Of a DNA stretch of 43,291 nt, positions 7,824 to 20,805 are shown piece by piece (within the stretch, counting starts at the first letter, position 1; each line of letters starts with the position of its first letter). Origin of the DNA: CAZZEX01 sp964653285 (GTDB taxonomy: Bacteria > Chloroflexota > Anaerolineae > B4-G1); NCBI GenBank assembly GCA_964653285.1, contig CAZZEX010000037.1, forward strand, positions 1 through 43,291, given 5' to 3'. The translations under genes and the position numbers were made by a program. The notes below the pieces were generated by a model. That model worked only from the letters and a program-made list of their open reading frames with translations. It was not told the DNA's origin and made no database searches.

Positions 7824-8504
7824 ATGACGTACTCGAAAATGGGCGTAGGGCAAACGGCGAACGTCTTCTCGCCAGGCAGTGTCATCCGCAACCGATCCCG
7901 CCTCTGGCGCGTAGATGCTCAAGAGGGGGACGTCCTCATCGCCACCTCGATTGACGGCGGCGAGGCGGAACAGACCAGGTTCTACGTCCCCTTCGAGGAC
8001 ATCCGGCCCGGCCGCCTGGAACCGCCGTCGCCCGACATCGTGGGCCACCCTGGTGCCCAAGACCTCCTCCTGCGCGCCTACCGCCTCAGCCTGCTCCATG
8101 GCACAGCTCCCCTGATCAGCCTCCAACGCAGCCGCGTCATCCCCAAGGACTACCAACTGGTGCCGGTGGTGATGGCGCTGGAGATGGGCCGCGTGCGGAT
8201 GCTCATCGCCGACGACGTTGGGCTGGGCAAGACCATTGAGGCGGGGCTCATCATCACCGAACTCTTAGCCCGCCAGATGGCCACGCGGTTGCTGGTCATC
8301 GTGCCTGCCAATCTGCGCGAGCAGTGGCGGGAGGCGCTGGACTACTTCTTCCACATTCCGGCCCGCATCATCTCGGCCCGCCACCGGCGGGAGATGGAAC
8401 GGGAGCTGCCCGCCGGCGCTAACCCCTGGGAGCACTATCGCTTCCTGATCACCTCGGTGGACTACGCCAAGCAGGCTGGCGTAAAGAACCAAATCCTGGA
8501 GTAG
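7824..8504 (+). CDS. drmD: DISARM-type SNF2-like helicase (DrmD-like), N-terminal fragment ending at in-frame TAG
   Basis: This is the first RecA-like lobe of a SNF2/SF2 helicase. It shows Walker A DDVGLGKT with K136, motif Ia (LLVIVPANLREQW) and a YRFLITSVDYAK strand. It stops at TAG 8502-8504 (codon 227), but the same frame continues RWDIVVIDEAH, so the Walker B half is on the other side of the stop. Together the two parts give about 986 residues, the size expected for DrmD. The TAG probably replaces a Glu codon (GAG to TAG). ATG 7824 is chosen; GTG 7812 and GTG 7782 are alternatives. In class 1 DISARM, DrmD accompanies an adenine methyltransferase and DrmABC to restrict phage DNA. It is unclear whether this copy makes a working protein. 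Confidence 0.85.
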   Translation: MTYSKMGVGQTANVFSPGSVIRNRSRLWRVDAQEGDVLIATSIDGGEAEQTRFYVPFEDIRPGRLEPPSPDIVGHPGAQDLLLRAYRLSLLHGTAPLISLQRSRVIPKDYQLVPVVMALEMGRVRMLIADDVGLGKTIEAGLIITELLARQMATRLLVIVPANLREQWREALDYFFHIPARIISARHRREMERELPAGANPWEHYRFLITSVDYAKQAGVKNQILE

Positions 8505-8516
8505 CGCTGGGACATC

Positions 8517-10784
8517 GTGGTCATTGACGAGGCCCACCAGGTGGCCAAGCCGCACCAGAGCGGACCCGACCAGCGAGTGCGGATGGACCGCTGGGAACTG
8601 GCCGAGTCGCTGTCCGCCAGCAACCGTGTACGCCACTTGCTACTCCTGACCGCCACGCCTCACAACGGCTATACCGACTCCTTCGCCAGCCTCTTGCGAA
8701 TGCTGGGTGTGGGAGCCGTGACTGGGCCGGTCCACGCCCCGCGGATTGCCCGTTTGGCAGCCGAGCGGTACGTCTGCCAGCGGCGGCGGGAGGATGTGGA
8801 GGCCTGGTTCCAGGACGATCCTACCCGCAGCCCATTCCCCGAACGCGACCAGGACGAGGTCATCGTGCCACCCACGGCCTACGAGATGGACGGTATCCGC
8901 GCCGTCGAAGCCTACGGCAAGCGGGTGCTACAGCAGGCATCTGTCGGCAGCGTCCAGGCACGCACGCTGGCCCACTGGACAGTGCTGCACCTGCACAAGC
9001 GGGCGCTCAGTTCGCCGGAGGCGCTGCGCTGCTCGTTGCGCAACCGGCGCGAGCGACTGAAGCGACGACTGGCAAGCGCAGCCGCCGAAGCCGAGGAGAC
9101 GCCTATCCCACCTGAGGTGGCCCGCGCCAACGTGCTGGACGAGGACACCGGCGAGCGGCTGACCGACGAGGAGGCCGGCCAGCGGACCGAGCGCGTGGTC
9201 TATGGTTCGCCGGAGGAGATGCGGGCCGAACTGGAACTCCTGGAGGAGGTGCTGGAGAAAGCCAGGAAGGTCACCCCGCGCCGCGATAGCAAACTGCAGA
9301 AACTGCTGGACACGGTGCTCCGCCAGCGGCTGGCGACGGACCCCAAGGTGGTGATCTTCACCCGCTACGTGGACATGATGAATTACCTGGCCCAGCAGAT
9401 TCAGCGCGACAGGCGCTACGCTCACGCCACGGTGTTGACGATCCACGGCGGGCTGAACGAGCGGCAGCGGGGGGAGGTGTTTCTGGCGTTTGAGCGGGCC
9501 AAGGTCGGCGTCCTCGTCGCCACCGACGCCATCTCCGAGGGGATCAACTTGCAGCATGCCGCCGCTCAGGTGATTCACTACGAGTTGCCCTGGAACCCCA
9601 ACCGGTTGGAGCAGCGCAATGGCCGGGTGGACCGCTTCGGGCAGCGCAAGCCAGTGGTCTATGTGCGCACGATGGTGATGGACGAGACGCTGGACGCCAC
9701 GATCCTCAAGGTGCTGGTGGAGAAGGCAGCCCAGATCCGGCAGGACTATGGCTTTTCCCCACCCTACTTTGGCGACGAGACCAGCATCCTGGACTTGCTG
9801 GAGCAGCACGAGGTGACGCTGGGACCCAGGCAACTCAGTCTCTTCGATACACTCCCCTCTCCCGAAGTCGGGAGAGGAGCCGAGGGTGAGGGCCAGGACC
9901 CCTTCGCCGAAGAGACGCTGGAGCGCATTAAGGGAGACTCCTTCTACGGCCAGACCCACATCAGCCTGCCGGAGATCGAGCGGCGGCTGGAGGAGACGGC
10001 GGCGACGGTCGGCTCGCCGGAGCAGATTCGGGCCTTTGTGTTCAACGGCCTGAACCGCTTCGGCTGCAGCGTGACCGAGAACTCGGACGGCTGTTCTGGT
10101 GAGCGAAGTCGAACCACCTGGCGCATCCTCGTCACCAACCCGGCGCTGCAGACGGCTTCAGTGGGGGAGGTGATTGAGCGGGCGACCTTCGACTCCGAGT
10201 GGGCGTTGGACGACCCGGACGTGACACTGCTGGACGTGGGTCATCCGCTGGTGCGGCGGCTGATCGAGGAGGTGAAGCAGAACGCTTTCCGTGAGAGGGG
10301 CAACCACGAGAAGGGCAACCACAAGGGTTGCCCCTACGGGCGCACGGCTTATATCGTCACGCCGGACGTGGAGGAGGTGACGGCGCTGTTCCACCTGCTG
10401 GCCCGCTACGTGGTGAACACAGAGCCGACCTCGATTGTGGAGGAATTGCTGCCGGTGGCGGTGCCGGTGTATAGCAATCAGCCGTCAGCCGTTAGCCGTC
10501 AGCAGGTGGCGCGGTTGTTAGATGCGCGGCCCAGCACTGAGACCCGTACTGAGGCAGAGGTGCAGGAGACGCTGGCCGATGCGCTGGCGATTGAGGGACT
10601 GGAGGGACTGTTGCAGGAAGCGGTGGAGGCGCGGCGGCGGGAACTGGCGGCCGAGCGCCATATTATGCGACAGCAGATGGAGAAACGACAAGATGCACAC
10701 GCGGCTGAGTGGCTGCGCGGGATCGATGATTTGTCTCCAGGGAGCTTTGATCTTTTATCGGTAACAGTACTCTGGCCGGAATAG
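8517..10784 (+). CDS. drmD: DISARM-type SNF2-like helicase (DrmD-like), C-terminal fragment
   Basis: This fragment continues the 7824 frame after the TAG. It contains Walker B VIDEAHQ, motif III TATPHNG, and the second RecA lobe with VVIFTRYVDMMNYL, ATDAISEGINLQ and motif VI NPNRLEQRNGRVDRFGQ. A C-terminal DrmD-type extension follows. GTG 8517 is the first usable codon but has no clear ribosome-binding site, so separate translation is doubtful. Several short repeats lie in frame in the C-terminal part (near 9852, 10097, 10296 and 10478). It ends at TAG 10782-10784; the next gene begins 12 nt later in the same frame. Confidence 0.85.
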   Translation: MVIDEAHQVAKPHQSGPDQRVRMDRWELAESLSASNRVRHLLLLTATPHNGYTDSFASLLRMLGVGAVTGPVHAPRIARLAAERYVCQRRREDVEAWFQDDPTRSPFPERDQDEVIVPPTAYEMDGIRAVEAYGKRVLQQASVGSVQARTLAHWTVLHLHKRALSSPEALRCSLRNRRERLKRRLASAAAEAEETPIPPEVARANVLDEDTGERLTDEEAGQRTERVVYGSPEEMRAELELLEEVLEKARKVTPRRDSKLQKLLDTVLRQRLATDPKVVIFTRYVDMMNYLAQQIQRDRRYAHATVLTIHGGLNERQRGEVFLAFERAKVGVLVATDAISEGINLQHAAAQVIHYELPWNPNRLEQRNGRVDRFGQRKPVVYVRTMVMDETLDATILKVLVEKAAQIRQDYGFSPPYFGDETSILDLLEQHEVTLGPRQLSLFDTLPSPEVGRGAEGEGQDPFAEETLERIKGDSFYGQTHISLPEIERRLEETAATVGSPEQIRAFVFNGLNRFGCSVTENSDGCSGERSRTTWRILVTNPALQTASVGEVIERATFDSEWALDDPDVTLLDVGHPLVRRLIEEVKQNAFRERGNHEKGNHKGCPYGRTAYIVTPDVEEVTALFHLLARYVVNTEPTSIVEELLPVAVPVYSNQPSAVSRQQVARLLDARPSTETRTEAEVQETLADALAIEGLEGLLQEAVEARRRELAAERHIMRQQMEKRQDAHAAEWLRGIDDLSPGSFDLLSVTVLWPE
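9852..9898. repeat. In-frame palindromic repeat in the DrmD-like gene
   Basis: CCTCTCCCGA-AGT-CGGGAGAGG lies in a C-rich to G-rich element. It is translated as a Pro-rich to Gly-rich linker (TLPSPEVGRGAEGEG) just after the second helicase lobe. Confidence 0.7.
10296..10335. repeat. In-frame palindromic repeat in the DrmD-like gene
   Basis: AGGGGCAACC (10296-10305) is repeated inverted as GGTTGCCCCT (10326-10335). The insert reads RGNHEKGNHKGCPYG, unlike its surroundings. Confidence 0.75.
10478..10506. repeat. In-frame short tandem repeat in the DrmD-like gene
   Basis: Units of the type CAGCCGT/TAGCCGT repeat over about 28 bases, translated as SNQPSAVSRQQ. Similar 'ATCAGCGAT' units occur in the large helicase gene near 31898. 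Confidence 0.6.
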
Positions 10785-10796
10785 AGACAGGACGAG

Positions 10797-12974
10797 ATGG
10801 AGGAGATTCAGATGATTATGGGGCCGCTTCGCCCTCGTGCCACGACCGGGGAGAAAATCGTGTACAGTGCGCTTGGCCGTCTGAACGGAGATTATCAGAT
10901 CTGGCCCGAGCTGCCAGTCCAGGGAGAGTCGGAACGCAAACAGCCGGATTTCGTTCTACTGCATCCCTTAAAGGGCATCATCGTGCTTGAGGTAAAGGAC
11001 TGGCGACGGATAATCTCGGCCAATCCCTACGGAGTTATGGTGGATGGGCGGGAAGACTTGGAACCAAGTCCCGTGACCAAGGCCAAGGGGTACTGCGAAG
11101 CGATAATCGATATGATTCGGGAGACTCACAGAAAAGCTGTCGCGGAAGGGTCGTTTCTTGGATCACTACCGAGAGTGCCGTATGCCTATGGCGTTGTGCT
11201 CACTTGGCAAACAGGCCCCGAAATGCTGCACTTGGAGAACCGACTCAAAGCGAGAGGATACCTTCTGAATAGGGAGGACTTCACTGACAGATATAGACTT
11301 GAAGCGTGTCTGGACAGGTTGCCTCGCCCGGGTGGCATTCAGCGCTTGAGTGAAGAAGAGCTGGAACTGGTGCGGCGGGCATTGTTTCCTGACGGTGACA
11401 TTTACGATCGCACCGGTGAGTATATGGGGCATTTCTTCACTGAACAGGAGATTGAGACGAAAGATGACATTTTCCCCTACACCCAAGAAGAGACCAAGCC
11501 CGACGAGGAAGCTTCTCCTGAACAACCGATCCTGTTTCCGGGGAGTTCTCCAAGCCCACTCGTGCCCGATGTGGAAAAACTGGAACTGACGGAGCAGGGG
11601 GAGAAGATCGCAGAGAGGTTTAAGGTCAAGTTGGTGCGTGGCGTGGCAGGCAGTGGGAAGACACAGATTCTCTGCAAGCGCGCTGTATTATGGAGCAGGT
11701 TATATCCCACCTGGGACATCCTGGTGCTGACACGCAATAGGGGCTTGGCGGCTGATCTTGAGCGAGTCTTAAAGGACTATGAGCAGATCGAGGTATGCAA
11801 CTTTGACCGGCTCTGCCGACGTCAACTTGAGTCAAAAGAGCTGTGGCGTTCGCCTGTGAATGATACAGACCAGCCTGGCTGGATTTGTGCAATATGCATG
11901 GAGGTTCCTGGTGCCGACCAGTTCGATCCACGTTTCCTAAGAGACGAGTTCAACTGGATGAAATACGTTGGGAGGCTAGATCGGGAATCTTATCTGACTG
12001 AGAACCGTGATGGTCGGGAAAATCCCCTATCGCGAGAGAAACAACGCCCCATAGTTTTCCAAGTTTTTGAACTCTATGAAGAGCGACTACGGCGCTTCCG
12101 GCAGATGACATGGGCTGACGTTCCTCTCATAATGATTGATGCGATGGAGGGGGGCCTGATTCCTGGAGAACGGTACGACGCGATTTTGGTAGACGAAGCT
12201 CAGATGTTTCCTCCAACTTGGTTCACGGTGGTCAAACGCTGGCTCGAGAAGCCCCACGGCATGCTGTTCCTTGCAGCCGACATGACTCAGAATATCTACG
12301 CCCGCTTCTCATGGAAACAGAAAGGGCTGGACGTTCGAGGGCGCCGCTCCCGTATTCTCCGGCAGCCTTACAGGAGCAGTTATCCCATTGCTCGAGCTGC
12401 ATACGAGTTGGTGTGTACCGACAGCGATCTTCAGGACTTGCTGAGCAAGGATGGGGATGAACTGATCGAGCCGGAGTGGGACCATCCAGGTATGCGTCCT
12501 GGTGAGACGCCCAGGTTGGTTCATTGTAGCAACCTGGGGGCGGAGCTGCATTACGTGACGACCCAGGTTAAGCGTCTGATTGACGCTGGCTATTGGCCTT
12601 CCGATATTGCTGTAGTCAGCCTCAAAGAGGTGCAACGAGAGCGATTTGCCTCTCACTTGGGAGCGCAAGGGGTGCCTATTGCTCTGTCCTCCGAATATCG
12701 CTATGGGACTGATGGTCCGCGTGTATTAGTTGGTCTCATCAGTGGAATAACCGGTCAAGAGTTCAAGGCTGTTCTTGTCTGTGATGCACAAGACCTGTTC
12801 GACCGCAGCTCGACGGCGTTCTCCGGCTCGTGGCCCGAGTTCAAAGCACAACAAAAGCGCCTATTGTATGTAGCTATGACGCGCGCTCGCGATAACTTGC
12901 ATATCTGCTATCGTCAGAAACTCCATAGCACACTGCAGGTTCTAAGCCAAGTGACCAAGGATGTGGATGTTTGA
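10797..12974 (+). CDS. NERD-domain UvrD/REP-like (SF1) helicase
   Basis: This 725-aa protein joins an N-terminal nuclease-related NERD domain to an SF1 helicase. The NERD part (about residues 15-140) has PDFVLLHPLKGIIVLEVKDW, with the D...E-x-K catalytic pattern. The helicase part has Walker A GVAGSGKT (K288), Walker B LVDEAQ (D466-E467), a late GLISGITGQEFKAV strand and motif VI YVAMTRARDN. Such proteins are frequent in defence islands and probably process foreign DNA. It begins 12 nt after the DrmD-like gene with GACGAG-type spacing, so it is co-transcribed. Its GC content looks lower than that of the helicase before it, suggesting separate acquisition. It has no palindromic repeat insertions. 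Confidence 0.88.
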   Translation: MEEIQMIMGPLRPRATTGEKIVYSALGRLNGDYQIWPELPVQGESERKQPDFVLLHPLKGIIVLEVKDWRRIISANPYGVMVDGREDLEPSPVTKAKGYCEAIIDMIRETHRKAVAEGSFLGSLPRVPYAYGVVLTWQTGPEMLHLENRLKARGYLLNREDFTDRYRLEACLDRLPRPGGIQRLSEEELELVRRALFPDGDIYDRTGEYMGHFFTEQEIETKDDIFPYTQEETKPDEEASPEQPILFPGSSPSPLVPDVEKLELTEQGEKIAERFKVKLVRGVAGSGKTQILCKRAVLWSRLYPTWDILVLTRNRGLAADLERVLKDYEQIEVCNFDRLCRRQLESKELWRSPVNDTDQPGWICAICMEVPGADQFDPRFLRDEFNWMKYVGRLDRESYLTENRDGRENPLSREKQRPIVFQVFELYEERLRRFRQMTWADVPLIMIDAMEGGLIPGERYDAILVDEAQMFPPTWFTVVKRWLEKPHGMLFLAADMTQNIYARFSWKQKGLDVRGRRSRILRQPYRSSYPIARAAYELVCTDSDLQDLLSKDGDELIEPEWDHPGMRPGETPRLVHCSNLGAELHYVTTQVKRLIDAGYWPSDIAVVSLKEVQRERFASHLGAQGVPIALSSEYRYGTDGPRVLVGLISGITGQEFKAVLVCDAQDLFDRSSTAFSGSWPEFKAQQKRLLYVAMTRARDNLHICYRQKLHSTLQVLSQVTKDVDV

Positions 12975-13000
12975 TTACTGCCTGACCCAGGAGTTACATT

Positions 13001-13282
13001 ATGCAGTTGAAGTGCGCCATTTGCGGCCAAGACCTTGAGAATCCCGAATTTGCCCGCAACTATCCAGGCTTTGTGTGTCAAAGATGCGATGGGCGGGCAG
13101 TCAACGCGAACGGAGAAACACCCCGACACGAGAGCATGTACGACGATGGCGATAACCCCGTCTTCATCGATGGGACAAAGTGTTGGCGTCGATACCGCTA
13201 CGGTGGCTACGTAACTATGCGGGATGATTATGACTGTGCTGACATTGGGGAGTTCTATGAAAAGACTGGGGCCATCTTCTGA
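13001..13282 (+). CDS. Small zinc-ribbon protein
   Basis: The 93-aa product has two CxxC knuckles (C5/C8 and C26/C29: CAICG and CQRCD) typical of a zinc ribbon, followed by an acidic, Tyr-rich tail. I do not recognise a family. It has CAGGAG 12 nt upstream of ATG 13001 and lies 26 nt after the NERD-UvrD gene, so it probably belongs to that unit, perhaps as an adaptor for the helicase. The function is unknown. Confidence 0.7.
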   Translation: MQLKCAICGQDLENPEFARNYPGFVCQRCDGRAVNANGETPRHESMYDDGDNPVFIDGTKCWRRYRYGGYVTMRDDYDCADIGEFYEKTGAIF

Positions 13283-13329
13283 TTGGTCTGAGGTCACAGT
13301 GGGACTCACAACCCGAATGAGCAGTTGGT

Positions 13330-13506
13330 ATGACTGAAGCAACGACTCACATCACCACCTCCGGCGGCTTGATCAGCGCCGCCTTCATTAGGAACATCCG
13401 CGAGCCTGGCTCCCGACGGCGCGGGATTGAGCTGACTTCGTTCGCCTGGTTACCTTTTGTATGGTATAATTGTCTTGTGAGGCGGAATACCGGATACGAG
13501 AGGTAA
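13330..13506 (+). pseudogene. Remnant of the methyltransferase gene 5' end (copy A)
   Basis: The 58-codon frame begins THITTSGGLISAAFIRNIRE and continues as PGSRRRGIELTSFAW. This matches residues 5-40 of the full methyltransferase at 15487 (THITTSGGLISAAFIENVRE). After about 13446 the similarity ends and the frame runs through the next gene's promoter to TAA. It is the truncated first segment of an older or duplicated methyltransferase gene. Confidence 0.85.
13462..13470 (+). promoter_or_regulatory. Extended -10 promoter for the AbiEi-like gene
   Basis: TGG-TATAAT (13462-13470) is a consensus extended -10, 43 nt before the start codon; a -35 is weak (TTCGCC at 13441). It gives the inserted cassette its own promoter. 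The same TGGTATAATT is found at 19949. Confidence 0.65.
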
Positions 13507-13513
13507 TCATCCA

Positions 13514-14335
13514 ATGAAGACCACCAAGACTCTAGGACCGACGAGCGCGGAACTCTTACTCCGCTTCAGCGCTGAGGGAAGAACCATCTTCTCCGTCGCC
13601 GATGCCCAGGCTATCGTGGACAAATCCTACAAGGCCACAGCCGCGCTCCTCAGCAAACTGGTGCGCAAGCGCTGGCTGGTGCGGTTGGTGCCGGGCAAGT
13701 ACCTGATCGTGCCTCTGGAGGCCGGGCTGGAAAGCATCCCTATGGCCGATCGGTACGTGATCGCCCGTGAGGTACTCGATCCTCTTCCCCACTACATCTC
13801 CCACTACAGCGCCATTGAACTGCATCAGATGACCACCCAGCCGGTCAACACGGTGTACGTGACCGTGCCCCGACAGCGAACCAGCCGGGCCATCGCCGGC
13901 GTGGGGTATCGCTTCGTCTACGCCAACCCGCGCTCGTTCTGGGGATGGGAACTGGTCTGGGTGACCGACCAGGAGCAGGTGCAGGTCAGCGACCTGGAGA
14001 AGACGCTGCTTGACTGCGCTGCCCACCCTCATCTATGCGGTGGATTAGGGGAGTTGGCCAAAGGGCTCTGGCTGCGCAAGGGCGATCTGGATGAGAACCG
14101 GCTGGTAACCTACGTCCAGCGTCTGGATCACAGGGCGGCTGCCAGGCGGATCGGCTTCCTCCTGGAAACTTACGGCCTTGGCCGTCAGGAGACCATCGCC
14201 ACTCTGCAATCGCTCGTCAATCCACGTTACGCGCTCCTTGATCCGACGCTGCCGGACGAGGGGCCATACCGCGCTCGCTGGCGATTGCGTATCAATCTTG
14301 ATCCCCAAGAACTGAAAGCCATCATTTGGACGTGA
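13514..14335 (+). CDS. AbiEi-family antitoxin-like transcriptional regulator
   Basis: This 273-aa protein resembles AbiEi, the antitoxin and repressor of type IV toxin-antitoxin systems. Residues ~1-70 form a winged helix (VDKSYKATAALLSKLVRKRW, then LVRLVPGKYLI). The middle part, PHYISHYSAIELHQM and VYVTVPRQRTSRAI, is typical of the AbiEi core, as is VSDLEKTLLDCAAHP. It has its own extended -10 promoter and a GAGAGG ribosome-binding site. The usual partner, AbiEii, is a nucleotidyltransferase. Here a DUF6036-type nucleotidyltransferase lies two genes downstream and may fill that role, though it is not the classical AbiEii. The cassette sits between two remnants of the methyltransferase 5' end. 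Confidence 0.8.
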   Translation: MKTTKTLGPTSAELLLRFSAEGRTIFSVADAQAIVDKSYKATAALLSKLVRKRWLVRLVPGKYLIVPLEAGLESIPMADRYVIAREVLDPLPHYISHYSAIELHQMTTQPVNTVYVTVPRQRTSRAIAGVGYRFVYANPRSFWGWELVWVTDQEQVQVSDLEKTLLDCAAHPHLCGGLGELAKGLWLRKGDLDENRLVTYVQRLDHRAAARRIGFLLETYGLGRQETIATLQSLVNPRYALLDPTLPDEGPYRARWRLRINLDPQELKAIIWT

Positions 14336-14339
14336 ACCT

Positions 14340-14426
14340 ATGATCTCACCCACCCACATTACCACCTCCGGCGGGCTTGGCGGAGTGCAGTACATGGGAG
14401 ATCGCTGGATAAGGACTCGTAGATGA
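14340..14426 (+). pseudogene. Remnant of the methyltransferase gene 5' end (copy B)
   Basis: The 28-codon frame begins MISPTHITTSGGL, matching MSTPTHITTSGGL of the methyltransferase at 15487. The match covers only about 35 bases, then diverges. Its TGA overlaps the ATG of the next gene (ATGA at 14423-14426), so it may act as a translated leader. Confidence 0.75.
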
Positions 14427-14959
14427 ACCACTCAAATCCTGAGGTACTCACCGAAGAAGAGAAACTTGTCGCCGAGTTAGGATTGCTGGGTATCCGCTAC
14501 CTTTCACGTCAGTCACCCTACCAGGCTAACAGGGTGCGCTCCCCGGAGGTACTCTTGGCCGACCTGGTACAGCAGCCCAGTGCCCGCGTCCGTACTGCTG
14601 TGATCGCTGTCTTACTATCCCACCCCGAGTACGCAGAAGCCGTGCCTGCTGCACTGGAGCGGCTGCGACCTCGTGAGCGGCTGACCCTTCAATGGTTCTA
14701 CGTGGCGGCTGTACTTCTCCAACAGGAGCACGCCAACCGCCTGCGACCTTTTCTGGCGGCGCGGTGGCAACGGCTGCCGGACCTGTTCTCGGTGGAATTG
14801 GGCTTGCCGACCGAAGGAACACCTCGCGAGAGGCTGGTCTTGCTGGGGCGAAAACAGCGGCATTGGACGCAGGCGGCGGTGAACTGGGTAGGGACATACG
14901 AGCAAGCGGTGCACAAGTTGATACATCACTGGGAAAAGGAAATCCAATGGAACCAGTAA
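14423..14959 (+). CDS. Uncharacterised helical protein, partner of the nucleotidyltransferase
   Basis: This 178-aa, Leu/Arg-rich protein appears all-helical, with HEAT-like stretches (ARVRTAVIAVLLSHPEYAEA and RERLTLQWFYVAAVLLQQ). I do not recognise a named family. Its 3' end overlaps the next gene by 13 nt, which implies a fixed stoichiometry. A helical protein next to a nucleotidyltransferase is a toxin-antitoxin arrangement (compare HEPN/MNT), but no HEPN R-x4-6-H motif is evident. The start ATG 14423 overlaps the stop of the upstream remnant frame. Confidence 0.7.
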   Translation: MNHSNPEVLTEEEKLVAELGLLGIRYLSRQSPYQANRVRSPEVLLADLVQQPSARVRTAVIAVLLSHPEYAEAVPAALERLRPRERLTLQWFYVAAVLLQQEHANRLRPFLAARWQRLPDLFSVELGLPTEGTPRERLVLLGRKQRHWTQAAVNWVGTYEQAVHKLIHHWEKEIQWNQ

Positions 14960-15486
14960 CCTTGGCTACTCTGCAGGCTTTTCTTCAGCGCCTGGGCGAA
15001 CGCTATCCTGGCACAGGTGACTTCTACTTGTTGGGGGGCAGTGCACTCTGCCTGTTGGGCAATCCCCGCACTACACTGGACGTTGATTACACGTTCGAGT
15101 CGGATGTGGCATTGGTCGAGCAGCTTGAGACGGCGGTCGCCGAGCTGTCGGCTGAGATGCGTCTCGACGTGGAGACAGTGCCGTTGGCTGAATTCATTCC
15201 CTTGCCACCGCAGGCCCACGAGCGACGGCAGATGGTCGGGCGCTATGGGCAACTGGATGTCTACATCTTTGACTTGTATAGCATCGCGTTGAGCAAGATT
15301 GCACGTGGATTTGAAGCCGACCTGGAAGACGTGATGTTCATGCTGCACGAGGGCTTGATCGAGTTTGGAGAATTGGAGCGGTACTTTAACTCCATTCTGC
15401 CTGATGCGCCCAAGGCTGACATTATCCCTAGCGAGTTCCGCGACTACTTTGAGGAGATCCGCCGTAGGCTTGGGGAAGAAGACTGA
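14947..15486 (+). CDS. DUF6036-type nucleotidyltransferase-like protein
   Basis: This 179-aa protein shows the nucleotidyltransferase signature: LLGGSALCLLG (G30-G31-S32) followed by RTTLDVDYTFE with D45 and D47 as likely metal ligands. A third acidic residue is probably in GQLDVYIFD. The downstream KIARGFEADLEDVMFM is typical of DUF6036/AbiEii-like proteins, which modify tRNA or protein by nucleotide transfer. ATG 14947 is used; the frame is open upstream but overlaps the preceding gene. It abuts the methyltransferase gene exactly (TGA then ATG). It is probably the enzymatic half of a toxin-antitoxin pair with the preceding gene or with the AbiEi-like protein. Confidence 0.8.
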   Translation: MEPVTLATLQAFLQRLGERYPGTGDFYLLGGSALCLLGNPRTTLDVDYTFESDVALVEQLETAVAELSAEMRLDVETVPLAEFIPLPPQAHERRQMVGRYGQLDVYIFDLYSIALSKIARGFEADLEDVMFMLHEGLIEFGELERYFNSILPDAPKADIIPSEFRDYFEEIRRRLGEED

Positions 15487-19902
<4,416 letters not shown>

Positions 19903-19948
19903 GCGGCATCACGATGCGCCTGTTGAAATCGCGATTTTGATTCAAGAA

Positions 19949-19957
19949 TGGTATAAT
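19949..19957 (+). promoter_or_regulatory. Extended -10 promoter for the 19992 cassette
   Basis: TGG-TATAAT (19949-19957) lies 35 nt before ATG 19992. It is nearly identical to the promoter at 13462 of the other inserted cassette. No good -35 is seen. Confidence 0.6.
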
Positions 19958-19991
19958 TTGTAGCAAACCGTAGGGAAGGAGTGAGTACACA

Positions 19992-20366
19992 ATGGGCACA
20001 AGTTATGAACAAATAGGAACTGTCCTGGAGAAACTGACGCTTGATGAAAGCCAAACTGTGCTGCGCTTTGCCGAGTTCCTGTTACAGCAACGCCAGGGCA
20101 TGGTAGACGCTCGTACTGCCCGGCGTAGAGTGAGCGCCTGGCTGGTGCGCGATGTGGGCAACCTGCTGATGGGGGGAGAACCCGAGTACGTGCCGGGCGA
20201 ACGCCCCGTGTGGCGGGTGCCCGTACTCGTCACCCACGGTCGCCAGGGCTGTGCGACGTTTGTAGACGTGGATGCTCAGACTGGCGATTTGCTAATCACT
20301 CAAGACACACCGCAGCAGGTATTAACCAATGTCCAGGCCTTTATTGCCGGTTCCCCATCGAACTGA
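19992..20366 (+). CDS. Uncharacterised small protein paired with the C39-like peptidase
   Basis: This 124-aa protein starts with a helix pair like that of some antitoxin or DUF2281-type proteins (LEKLTLDESQTVLRFAEFLL), followed by a beta-rich half (WRVPVLVTHG, ATFVDVDAQTGDLLI). It has a strong GGAAGGAG ribosome-binding site and its own extended -10 promoter. Its end overlaps the next gene by 38 nt, so the two are coupled. I do not recognise a family. With the downstream peptidase-like protein it may form a toxin-antitoxin or regulatory pair; this is inference from the arrangement. Confidence 0.7.
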   Translation: MGTSYEQIGTVLEKLTLDESQTVLRFAEFLLQQRQGMVDARTARRRVSAWLVRDVGNLLMGGEPEYVPGERPVWRVPVLVTHGRQGCATFVDVDAQTGDLLITQDTPQQVLTNVQAFIAGSPSN

Positions 20367-20805
20367 GGCCTTCGCTGGCGCGTGCTTGCCCGCGTGCTGC
20401 CAGATGGCGTTGGCCCTGTGGGGCATTTCTGAATCGCAGTCCGAGATTGCAGCCCAGATCGGGCATATCGAAGGCGCGGGTACAGCGGCCAGGATCATCA
20501 CTCGCCTGACTGCTTTGGGTGTCGAGGTGGAGTGGCGTGAATATGGGACGGTAAATGAGTTGAGGCAGGCGATAGCCGAAGGCAAAGTGCCTGTGGTCTT
20601 TTTGCGCACAGGAGAGTTGCCTTATTGGGATCAAGATGTCCCGCATGCGCTGGTCATCGTCGGTGTCGAGGCAGACACGGTCTATGTGAACGATCCAGCA
20701 TTCGAGAATGCCCCCATTCCGGTACCCGTTGGAGATTTCGAGCTGGCCTGGGATGAATTTGGGTGTCAGTGGGCGATTGTTCAACGCCCATCTCAGGATG
20801 GATAA
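20329..20805 (+). CDS. Peptidase C39-like (papain-fold) protein
   Basis: This 158-aa protein has the C39 pattern. C19 in CLPACCQMALALWG corresponds to the catalytic Cys of the family block C-G-P-A-C-L-A-M. H106 lies in PHALVIVGV, and the N121-D122 of VNDPAF completes the triad region. C39 domains cleave leader peptides or act as stand-alone Cys proteases. There is no signal peptide or transporter domain, so it probably acts in the cytoplasm. It overlaps the preceding 124-aa gene, suggesting a functional pair. A protease with a small partner in a defence island could be a toxin or a switch; that is inference. Confidence 0.7.
   Translation: MSRPLLPVPHRTEAFAGACLPACCQMALALWGISESQSEIAAQIGHIEGAGTAARIITRLTALGVEVEWREYGTVNELRQAIAEGKVPVVFLRTGELPYWDQDVPHALVIVGVEADTVYVNDPAFENAPIPVPVGDFELAWDEFGCQWAIVQRPSQDG

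Noticed and set aside
10782..10797. Readthrough fusion of the DrmD-like and NERD-UvrD genes
   Set aside because: The two are in the same frame across TAG, but both have complete domain ends and the second has its own ATG, so this looks like chance.
14692..14946. Upstream extension of the nucleotidyltransferase frame
   Set aside because: It overlaps the preceding gene; ATG 14947 gives a normal start just before the first fold element.
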